NCBI GenBank assembly: GCA_030598065.1
Contig: JAUVQR010000023.1
Coordinates: 1 to 11,703 of the forward strand
DNA: 11,703 bases
Direction: 5' to 3'
Source: Planctomycetota bacterium
GTDB lineage: Bacteria; Planctomycetota; Brocadiia; Brocadiales; Bathyanammoxibiaceae
In this document: piece after piece, positions 1 to 5,851 of the stretch
Position numbering within the stretch: position 1 is the first letter of the stretch
Layout of the letters: each line of letters opens with the position of its first letter
Program-made: the position numbers and the translations under genes
The notes under the pieces: generated by a model
Told to the model about the DNA's origin: nothing
Seen by the model: only the letters and a program-made list of their open reading frames with translations
Database searches by the model: none

Positions 1-10
1 AAATTTTTAG

Positions 11-39
11 TTGCAATCTTGGCCCGTATGTCATATATT
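11..39 (+). promoter_or_regulatory. Candidate sigma70-type promoter for the TPR/alpha-CTD gene
   Basis: A -35-like hexamer TTGCAA (11-16; 4 of 6 to TTGACA) is followed after exactly 17 bases by TATATT (34-39; 5 of 6 to TATAAT). Transcription would start near base 46, leaving a leader of about 128 nt before the ATG at 174. The surroundings are AT-rich compared with the genes. It is the best promoter-like match I found in the upstream region, but it is a consensus match only. Confidence 0.5.
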
Positions 40-79
40 TTTTATTTACAAAATGATATGTAATTACAAGTTACGGGCC
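21..79. repeat. Inverted repeat (imperfect dyad) overlapping the promoter
   Basis: GGCCCGTA at 21-28 is the exact reverse complement of TACGGGCC at 72-79. Inside these arms, CATATATTTT (32-41) pairs with AAAATGATATG (50-60) with one bulged G at 55. The left arm lies in the -35/-10 spacer and the right arm about 30 bases after the predicted start site. It could be an operator, a cruciform, or the tail of a terminator of a gene to the left. A further GCCCGT at 143-148 could pair with the right arm in the leader RNA. The function is unknown. Confidence 0.45.
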
Positions 80-173
80 TACCACACGGTTTCTGCCGTT
101 TGCGAGCGATATCCCCGTGGAAAAAGCGTTCTGAAGGACGTCGCCCGTGCATTGTTTGTTTTAAGGAGAAGAC

Positions 174-1508
174 ATGGAAGCAGTTGTTGATATAAGTATA
201 TTGGATTCCGATGGCGTCTCGATAGATGACGTAATGCTTTTCAGGAAAAAGATTTATACCAGCTTTGAGGAAAAGCAAAAACTCGAAAAAGAGGTAGAAA
301 AGTCCCGGCAGGCCGTAAGTAGCAGCCGTGACGCGTCTAAAAAGAAGGCGCTGTGCCAGGGCCTGGGGATCGGGCTATGGCTGTTAGGGCGGACAAAGGA
401 GGCGGTGGAGGCCTTAAAAGAGGCAAAGACAAGAAAGGCGGTTGCCTACTATCTTGGGAAATGTTACGAGGAGTTGGGTGAATACGATAAGGCCCTGGAG
501 TGCCTCGAGAGGTTCAAGAAGGAAGGCGCAAAGGATTTTAGGCTGGAGATGGACCTGGTTGGCGTGAAGAGGAAGGCGGGGATGCTTAAAGAGGCCCTGA
601 AGAGGGTCGAGCAATTCTCCAAGGCCCACGGAGAAGAGGCCGAACTGCACTATCAATGGGGTTGTTGCCTGGAAGACGCCGGTGAGTATATAGACGCGAT
701 GTCCCATTACGAAAAGACCCTGGAACTGGACCCCGAACATCCGGGGGCGCACTTCCGTATCGCTTACAATTACGACCTTGAAGGTGAGGACGACAAGGCT
801 GTCGAGTATTATGAGAAATGCGAGGTGCTTTCACCGACGTACACCAACGTGTTTATCAACCTTGGAACGCTGTATGAAGACCGTGGGGATTATGAAAAGG
901 CGGTGGCGTGTTTTGAGGCCGTTCTGAGGGCGGACCCTGATAACGAAAAGGCGTATCTTTACCTGAAGGATACGAGGTCGGCCCTGAATATGTATTACGA
1001 CGAGGAGAGAATCAAGGCGAAAGACAGGGAGAGCGAGGTCCTCAACATACCCATATCGGATTTCGAGCTCTCTGTAAGGAGCAAGAACTGTCTTGAACGG
1101 ATGAATATAGCTACATTGAAAGACCTCACGCTGGTGACGGAAACCGATCTGCTGTCTTATAAAAATTTCGGGGAGACTTCCCTGAATGAGATAAAGAGCG
1201 TGTTGACACAAAAAGGGTTATCGTTGGGGCAAGCCCTTGATAGAGCAAGGTCGCTGCTGGACGTCTCCGGTGAGTCCGCAGGGTGGGTAGAGATGTTAGA
1301 GCACACCCTGGATGGCCTGGAACTGTCGTCACGTACCCTGAAGGTCCTGGAGAAGATGGGGTTAAATAACATTGGTGAACTTGTATGCATGTCCGAAGAG
1401 GAGCTCCTTTCTCACAAGTCGATTAAAGGGGGTCATCTGGAAGAGATAAAAGAAAAATTAGGCCTGCATGATTTGAGGCTGAAGGGAGATGAAAAAGCGG
1501 CGGAATAG
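174..1508 (+). CDS. TPR protein with two RNA polymerase alpha-CTD-like domains
   Basis: This 444-residue protein is probably cytoplasmic, with no signal peptide or membrane segment. Residues 1-57 are charged and likely helical. About six tetratricopeptide repeats follow (roughly 59-86, 87-118, 119-153, 154-189, 190-223, 224-257), with typical G-Y/A-x-x-A spacing and helix-capping P residues. Residues 289-352 closely resemble the C-terminal domain of RNA polymerase alpha (ELSVRSKNCL...NFGETSLNEIK...GLSLG). A weaker second copy lies at 376-436 (ELSSRTLKVL...LEEIKEKLG). The alpha N-terminal assembly domain is absent, so this is not rpoA. TPRs bind proteins and alpha-CTDs bind DNA and regulators, so a transcription-linked adaptor role is inferred, not shown. 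The ATG at 174 is preceded by AAGGAG at a good distance. The gene has its own promoter candidate and terminator. I recall such fusions in planctomycete genomes; the exact function is not known to me. Confidence 0.9.
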   Translation: MEAVVDISILDSDGVSIDDVMLFRKKIYTSFEEKQKLEKEVEKSRQAVSSSRDASKKKALCQGLGIGLWLLGRTKEAVEALKEAKTRKAVAYYLGKCYEELGEYDKALECLERFKKEGAKDFRLEMDLVGVKRKAGMLKEALKRVEQFSKAHGEEAELHYQWGCCLEDAGEYIDAMSHYEKTLELDPEHPGAHFRIAYNYDLEGEDDKAVEYYEKCEVLSPTYTNVFINLGTLYEDRGDYEKAVACFEAVLRADPDNEKAYLYLKDTRSALNMYYDEERIKAKDRESEVLNIPISDFELSVRSKNCLERMNIATLKDLTLVTETDLLSYKNFGETSLNEIKSVLTQKGLSLGQALDRARSLLDVSGESAGWVEMLEHTLDGLELSSRTLKVLEKMGLNNIGELVCMSEEELLSHKSIKGGHLEEIKEKLGLHDLRLKGDEKAAE

Positions 1509-1557
1509 CGGGTTTGATGGGCGTGTCTGCGGATTCCCGGCGGGAATTCCCGTATTG

Positions 1558-1608
1558 AACCGTTGAAAATCGTTTCGGAAACACCTGTGTTTGGTAAACG
1601 GTTTTTTT
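1558..1608 (+). terminator. Intrinsic terminator after the TPR/alpha-CTD gene
   Basis: AACCGTT (1558-1564) is the exact complement of AACGGTT (1597-1603). Alternatively, CGTTT (1571-1575) pairs with AAACG (1596-1600), and inside it AAACA pairs with TGTTT around a CCTG loop. A run of seven T follows at 1602-1608. A separate small stem-loop, ATTCCC/GGGAAT (1533-1547), lies just upstream without a T run. The element separates the first gene from the ruv series, which starts 61 bases later, so that series needs its own promoter. I could not find a convincing one in 1609-1669. Confidence 0.75.
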
Positions 1609-1669
1609 CATAAAGTTGTAGCGGGGTGGCGCTCCGATATGGAACTTGCGTAAAAGAGGATAAAGTGCC

Positions 1670-2161
1670 TTGTGGCAGGTGTTAGGAGTTGACCCTGGCC
1701 TTGCGGCTACCGGTTTCGCAGTGGTAGAAGCCCTCGATAGCGGGGGACGCGTAAACGATTACGGCTGCATAAAAACCGGCTCCGCTCTGGCTACGCAGGA
1801 GCGGTTGAGTATTATATACAATCGCATCTCTGAGGTAATCCGCAAGTGGCCCCCGAATCTACTGGTCATTGAAGACGCCTTTGTTCATATGAAATACCCC
1901 AAGGCCGCTTTGCAGCTGGGAGAGGTCAGAGGCGTTATAAGCGTGGCGGCCCGCAACCTGAACGTAGACGTCTTTGAAGTAAGGCCGTCTGAGGCGAAAT
2001 TGGCGCTGACCGGCAATGGTGCCGCCGGTAAGAAGCAGGTCGAAAACGCGGTGAGGCGGATTTTAAACACAGGCGTCCCATTCGGATCAAACCACGTCTC
2101 GGACGCAATGGCCCTGGCCCTGACGGGTTTATCCCGGAACGGTTGGTTCAATTGGCCCTGA
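1670..2161 (+). CDS. ruvC: Holliday junction resolvase RuvC
   Basis: RuvC is the endonuclease that cuts four-way DNA junctions symmetrically, acting with RuvAB in recombinational repair. At 163 residues the length is normal. Residues 5-17 (LGVDPGLAATGFA) form the RuvC signature with catalytic D8. E68 lies in VIEDAFV, followed by YPKAALQLGEVRGV and the basic LTGNGAAGKKQV loop. The last two metal ligands are H142 and D145 in NHVSDAMALALT. E. coli has Asp at the H142 position; Thermus RuvC has His. The start is TTG at 1670, with AGAGGA (1653-1660 region) about nine bases upstream; the upstream ATG at 1639 meets a stop within five codons. A second possible start is the GTG at 1679, which would still keep the motif. 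It is the first gene of ruvC-ruvA-ruvB. Confidence 0.95.
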   Translation: MWQVLGVDPGLAATGFAVVEALDSGGRVNDYGCIKTGSALATQERLSIIYNRISEVIRKWPPNLLVIEDAFVHMKYPKAALQLGEVRGVISVAARNLNVDVFEVRPSEAKLALTGNGAAGKKQVENAVRRILNTGVPFGSNHVSDAMALALTGLSRNGWFNWP

Positions 2162-2196
2162 AAGGAAAGACCCTGATTCGTCCGGCAAACGGTGGC

Positions 2197-2218
2197 GACG
2201 GGCCTGCACCCGTCTTTT
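2197..2218 (+). terminator. Short hairpin with T run between ruvC and ruvA
   Basis: GACGGG (2197-2202) pairs perfectly with CCCGTC (2209-2214) around a CCTGCA loop, followed directly by TTTT (2215-2218). Six GC-rich pairs with only four T residues make a weak terminator or a pausing/RNA-processing element rather than a strong stop. It lies in the 85-base gap before ruvA, the only sizeable gap inside ruvCAB, so it may lower or uncouple ruvA/ruvB expression from ruvC. Confidence 0.4.
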
Positions 2219-2246
2219 ACTCTCAAAGCGGTCCCTTTAATATTAC

Positions 2247-2906
2247 GTGATTCGGTATCTAAAAGGAAAACTGTTAAAGAAAGAAGACGACAGGATAGTC
2301 TTGTTGACAAACGGGGTTGGATACGAGGTCAGGTTACCCGCGGTGGTGAGGTCAACGTATAACGCGAAACAGATTGACGACGAGGTCGAGCTCTACATCT
2401 CCTACCAGCAGGCGGAGAAGCAGCCGAAACCGGTGCTTGTAGGTTTTAACAGCGAACCCGAGAGAGAGTTCTTTGAAAAACTCCTGACCGTGCACCGCAT
2501 AGGGACCTCAACCGCGGTGGAGGCACTCACGATACCTATAGGCGAAATCGCCAGGGCGATAGAGGAGAAAGACGTTGCGGCCCTGAAAAAACTAAACGGC
2601 ATCGGAGAGCGCGCGGCGGAAAAGATTGTGGCCGAGCTTCACGGCAAGATGGGGAAATACGCCCTGATGAGTGAGGGCGCCGCCCTTTCTGCCGCCGAGC
2701 CGGAAGACCTGAAGAAACAGGTAATGAGTGTCCTGGTCGGGCAGCTTGGATACAGGTCGAACGAAGCAAGCCAGATGATAGACGAGGTCTTGCATAAGTC
2801 TCCGGATATCAGCTCCCCTGAGGAGTTGTTTGAGGAGGTATATAGAAGCAGTAAGAAACTCGGTTCGGGTGAGGGAATTAGAGGCATTAACACAGGAGGC
2901 CCATAA
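2247..2906 (+). CDS. ruvA: Holliday junction branch migration protein RuvA
   Basis: RuvA binds the Holliday junction as a tetramer or octamer and loads the RuvB motor. Its 219 residues are slightly longer than the usual 190-205. Residues 1-66 form the OB-fold domain (MIRYLKGKLL start, GVGYEVRLP at 23-31, VGFNSEPEREFF at 65-76). Two helix-hairpin-helix motifs follow (81-94 and 113-131; LNGIGERAAEKIVAEL is canonical). Domain III, which contacts RuvB, is at about 154-205 (QLGYRSNEASQMIDEV). The start is GTG at 2247; the protein begins exactly where the family does, yet no Shine-Dalgarno sequence is visible within 20 bases. The first hairpin reads HRIG instead of the usual GVG, and the loop that carries the acidic pin in E. 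coli is longer and mostly basic here (residues 57-61, EKQPK). I recall similar divergence in planctomycete RuvA. The gene ends in TAATG, overlapping ruvB by one base. Confidence 0.93.
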   Translation: MIRYLKGKLLKKEDDRIVLLTNGVGYEVRLPAVVRSTYNAKQIDDEVELYISYQQAEKQPKPVLVGFNSEPEREFFEKLLTVHRIGTSTAVEALTIPIGEIARAIEEKDVAALKKLNGIGERAAEKIVAELHGKMGKYALMSEGAALSAAEPEDLKKQVMSVLVGQLGYRSNEASQMIDEVLHKSPDISSPEELFEEVYRSSKKLGSGEGIRGINTGGP

Positions 2907-3967
2907 TGGTGTCACCGGAGGCCTACGAGGCCTTACGCCCAGCATCCGCCCCCGGCGAGGGCGACGACAGATGCAGCCTGAGACCCAAGAGGCTGTCGGA
3001 GTATATCGGCCAGTCGCAGGTGGTTGAGTCCTTCGAGATTGCCGTAGAGGCGGCGAAGAAGCGGTCGGATGCGGTTGACCATATACTGCTTTTCGGGCCG
3101 CCCGGGTTGGGTAAGACCACACTTGCCAACATAGTCGCCGCGGAGATGGAGGTGGACATAGTTACCACGTCCGGCCCCGCGATTGAGAAGGGCGGGGATT
3201 TGATGGGTATCCTGACGAATCTCAAGAAGGCGGACGTGCTTTTCATAGACGAGATTCACCGTCTGCCGAAGGCCGTGGAGGAGTATCTGTATTCCGCCAT
3301 GGAAGATTACTACATCAACATCGTCTTTGACAGGGGCATGCACGCGCGCAGCTACCGTTCAAGGCTGGAGGAGTTTACGCTGATAGGAGCGACTACCAGG
3401 GCGGGTCTCTTATCGTCTCCGCTCAGAGAGAGGTTCGGGATACAACGCGGGCTCAATTTCTATTCGGTCGAGGAGCTTGTGCAGGTTGTGGTGCGTTCCG
3501 CTTCGCTTCTGGGCGTGACCATTGAAGAAGACGGTGTGCTGGAGATTGCGAAACGTTCAAGGGGTACACCCAGGGTCGCTAACCGTGTCCTCAGGCGGGT
3601 CAGGGACTATGCCGACGTGAAGTCAAATGGCAAGATAACAAGGCCAGTGGCGTGTGACGCCCTTCGTTTGGAGGGTATTAATGAGGACGGGCTTTCCATA
3701 CTGGACCGGAGGTTCCTGGAGACCATAATCCAGAATTATAAGGGCGGTCCCGTGGGGTTGGACGCCATAGCCGCGGTCCTTCACGAGGAGTCGGACACCC
3801 TGGCGGACATGGTAGAGCCCTACCTGCTCAAGGCGGGCTTCTTGATAAGGACACCGAAGGGAAGAAAGGCTACAGAGCGCGCCTATTCCTCTCTTGGACG
3901 CGAAGCGCCGGTCGAGGCCAACGGGCAATTGCCGTTACTCCCGGAACATAAGGTAAGAGGCACATGA
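2906..3967 (+). CDS. ruvB: Holliday junction branch migration ATPase RuvB
   Basis: RuvB is a hexameric AAA+ motor that pumps DNA through the RuvA-bound junction. At 353 residues it is close to the usual 330-350, with a somewhat divergent N-terminal 20 residues. Visible motifs are RPKRLSEYIGQ (26-36), Walker A GPPGLGKT (64-71), Walker B LFIDE (112-116), sensor 1 GATTR (161-165), arginine finger R174 in SPLRERFG, and the sensor 2 region RGTPRVANR (219-227). A C-terminal winged-helix DNA-binding domain spans about 262-335 (LDRRFLETII, GGPVGLDAIA, EPYLLKAGFLIRTPKGR). All key residues are present, so it should be active. The ATG overlaps the ruvA stop as TAATG, and AGGAGG sits at 2894-2899, suggesting translational coupling. 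Its end overlaps queH by four bases (ATGA). Confidence 0.97.
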   Translation: MVSPEAYEALRPASAPGEGDDRCSLRPKRLSEYIGQSQVVESFEIAVEAAKKRSDAVDHILLFGPPGLGKTTLANIVAAEMEVDIVTTSGPAIEKGGDLMGILTNLKKADVLFIDEIHRLPKAVEEYLYSAMEDYYINIVFDRGMHARSYRSRLEEFTLIGATTRAGLLSSPLRERFGIQRGLNFYSVEELVQVVVRSASLLGVTIEEDGVLEIAKRSRGTPRVANRVLRRVRDYADVKSNGKITRPVACDALRLEGINEDGLSILDRRFLETIIQNYKGGPVGLDAIAAVLHEESDTLADMVEPYLLKAGFLIRTPKGRKATERAYSSLGREAPVEANGQLPLLPEHKVRGT

Positions 3968-4536
3968 GGCTATTGCTGCACATCTGTTGTTCCCCGTGCC
4001 TGTGCGTTCCACTGGAAGAGCTGAAAAAAGACGGCATAGAGGTGGAGGGTTTTTTTTATAACCCTAACATACATCCTTTACTTGAGTTTCGCAGGAGAAT
4101 GAAGTCGGTGAAGGTCTACCAGGAGACCTCGTCGATGCCCATCCATTATTGCGAGGATTACGGGTTGAACGAGTTTCTTGACACAATCAAGCACCACGAC
4201 GCGCCCAGTAGGTGCGCCGACTGTTACCGGATGAGGCTTACCGCCGCGGCCAGGCACGCCCGCGCCAACGGCTTCGACGCCTTCAGCACCGCATTGCTCT
4301 TCAGTGCCCGCCAGAAACATGAGCTCCTGAAGGAAGCGGGAGAAGAGGCCGCGAGCAGGGAGGGAATACCATTTTATTATGTGGACTACCGCCACCTCTA
4401 CGACGAAAGCCGTGAGATGGCCAGGAAGAAATGTCTTTACCTGCAGTCTTATTGTGGTTGTATATTCAGTGAGTCCGAACGATATAATCCCACCACTAAA
4501 TATCTTTACAAGGGAGAACTGAACGTCTCGGCATGA
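3964..4536 (+). CDS. queH: Epoxyqueuosine reductase QueH
   Basis: QueH (formerly the DUF208 family) carries out the last step of tRNA queuosine synthesis, reducing epoxyqueuosine to queuosine. It is unrelated in sequence to the cobalamin-dependent QueG. The 190-residue protein shows the family cysteines: CC at 8-9 near the N-terminus (HICCSPC), CADCY at 84-88, and CGC at 164-166 in QSYCGCIFSESER. In the studied homologue these bind an Fe-S cluster and an additional iron. STALLFSARQKH (108-119) is also family-like. The ATG overlaps the ruvB stop as ATGA, with AGAGG a few bases upstream, so it is translated with the ruv genes. tgt lies one gene further on, which supports the queuosine assignment; queA is not in the window. 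Confidence 0.92.
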   Translation: MRLLLHICCSPCLCVPLEELKKDGIEVEGFFYNPNIHPLLEFRRRMKSVKVYQETSSMPIHYCEDYGLNEFLDTIKHHDAPSRCADCYRMRLTAAARHARANGFDAFSTALLFSARQKHELLKEAGEEAASREGIPFYYVDYRHLYDESREMARKKCLYLQSYCGCIFSESERYNPTTKYLYKGELNVSA

Positions 4537-4583
4537 GTTTGACACGGGTGGCACGGTCATGTGGCATATGATGCATAGGGAGA

Positions 4584-5783
4584 ATGAAGAGAATAGCCGA
4601 TAGTCTAAGAGGCGACTGCGGGCACGACCACCCGGAAGTGAAGAAGACGGCGTTACTCCTGACCCTAATTCTCTGCCTGTCGTCATGCGGGAAACCAGCC
4701 CTTGAGTATCGGACCGAGGCCGTTTGGCCAAGGGTGCCGGAGGTGCAGGTAGTGCTGCTGAAGGACGTGGACTCCGTCCGGCTGGCCGTGCACGCGCCAT
4801 ACAGGTTGGTTAGCGTGAGTAATGGAAAGACGTTACTCTGGGGCGACGAACTCGGTGAGACCACGGTCGCTTTCCGTGGCGGTGAACTGATGCTCGGTAA
4901 GGACAGGTTTTCGGCGACCAGGGTTAAGATAATAAGCCGAAGGGACGGTGCGGTGGAGCTCAACGGGACCCGTTACCGGGGAGAGGTCTCTCTGGTTGCG
5001 GTGCCGTCGAACCGTTTAAACGCGGTTAACCGTCTTAACGTGGAAGAATATGTTCAGGGCGTCCTGGGAAGCGAGATGCCGAGTTACTGGGACGAGGAGG
5101 CCCTGATGGCTCAGGCCATTTGTATCAGGACGTACGTGCTTCAAAAGAAGCTTGAACACAAGTCCCTCAATGCCATGGACCTGGCCTATCGTGGAACAGC
5201 CAACGAGAACTGGAGGCTGAACAAGATAGTGGTGGAGACGAGGGGCATAGTTATGTTCTATAGCGGCAGGTTGTTCTACGCTTATTTCCACAGTACCTGT
5301 GGAGGTCATACGGAGCCGGCGACTTACGTGTTCGGAGGTAAAGACCTGGGGGCGCTAAAGGGCGTTGAGTGCGGATTCTGCGGAGGGTCCAGATACTACA
5401 GCTGGGAGGTTGACGTCAGCAAGGCCGAGATCGAGGAAAAACTTAGAAAGAAGTACCCGGCGATAAAAGGACTCTCTGCCGTAGTGCCGGTGAAACCGGG
5501 ACCGGGCGGACATTACTCGGCGGTTAAGATAAAATACGCCGGCGGAGGACTGGAGATGAGCGCAAACGAGTTTCGGCTCCTGGTGGGGCCCAGCAAGATA
5601 TTTTCGACCGCGCTATCGGCAAAAGACAGAGGCGGGCAGATAAGGTTTAAGGGAAGCGGATGGGGACACGGAGTGGGCATGTGCCAGTATGGCGCCCAGG
5701 GTATGGCGGAGAGCGGTTATCAGTGGTATCAGATATTGAGGCATTATTATCCTGGTGTCGAGTTCGTAAAGGTATATGAGTAG
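4584..5783 (+). CDS. SpoIID/LytB-family lipoprotein, probable peptidoglycan lytic enzyme
   Basis: The SpoIID family includes lytic transglycosylases that act on glycan strands stripped of peptides. In non-sporing bacteria the relatives are envelope proteins of mostly unknown role. The SpoIID domain spans about 140-395: LNVEEYVQGVLGSEMP (151-166; E164 matches the catalytic Glu), AICIRTYVL (178-186), FYAYFHSTCGGHTEP (231-245) and GSGWGHGVGMCQYGAQGMA (357-375). H236, C239 and H242, perhaps with C263 and C266, could bind a metal as in the clostridial enzyme. The frame opens at ATG 4584, but an in-frame GTG at 4638 gives a perfect lipoprotein signal (two lysines, leucine-rich core, lipobox LSSC at 32-35). 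I think GTG 4638 is the more likely start; neither has a well-placed Shine-Dalgarno, since AGGGAG at 4577 is only one base from the ATG. It lies between queH and tgt without a clear terminator. Confidence 0.88.
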   Translation: MKRIADSLRGDCGHDHPEVKKTALLLTLILCLSSCGKPALEYRTEAVWPRVPEVQVVLLKDVDSVRLAVHAPYRLVSVSNGKTLLWGDELGETTVAFRGGELMLGKDRFSATRVKIISRRDGAVELNGTRYRGEVSLVAVPSNRLNAVNRLNVEEYVQGVLGSEMPSYWDEEALMAQAICIRTYVLQKKLEHKSLNAMDLAYRGTANENWRLNKIVVETRGIVMFYSGRLFYAYFHSTCGGHTEPATYVFGGKDLGALKGVECGFCGGSRYYSWEVDVSKAEIEEKLRKKYPAIKGLSAVVPVKPGPGGHYSAVKIKYAGGGLEMSANEFRLLVGPSKIFSTALSAKDRGGQIRFKGSGWGHGVGMCQYGAQGMAESGYQWYQILRHYYPGVEFVKVYE

Positions 5784-5801
5784 CCCGTCCGGCTCGCCAT
5801 C

Positions 5802-5815
5802 CGTCTGATGAGACG
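5802..5815 (+). other. Small stem-loop between the spoIID-like gene and tgt
   Basis: CGTCT (5802-5806) pairs with AGACG (5811-5815) around a GATG tetraloop. No T run follows, so it is not an intrinsic terminator. It lies 36 bases before the TTG start of tgt. It could slow ribosomes or mark an RNA-processing site, or it may be chance. Confidence 0.25.
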
Positions 5816-5851
5816 TCACCGGAGCGATGAGCAGGTTGAAAGGGCTCGTTT

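Noticed and set aside
1038..1508. First gene as an rpoA (RNA polymerase alpha) homologue
   Set aside because: Only the C-terminal-type domains are present; the N-terminal dimerisation domain is replaced by TPRs, and no ribosomal-protein genes surround it.
1609..1669. Possible promoter for the ruv series (TTGTAG at 1616 and GATATG at 1636)
   Set aside because: The spacing is only 14 bases and both hexamers are poor matches. A promoter must exist nearby if the upstream terminator works, but I cannot place it.
5782..5846. Hammerhead-ribozyme-like elements: AGCCC-GTC, then CTGATGA (5805-5811), then GAAA (5838-5841) followed by GGGCT
   Set aside because: The order fits a type III hammerhead, but the G at 5787 has no pairing partner beside the cleavage site, the first pair of stem I would be C-U, and stem II has only about three pairs including a wobble. 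The local CGTCT/AGACG hairpin would compete with it. A covariance-model search (Rfam hammerhead models) would settle this; I expect no hit.
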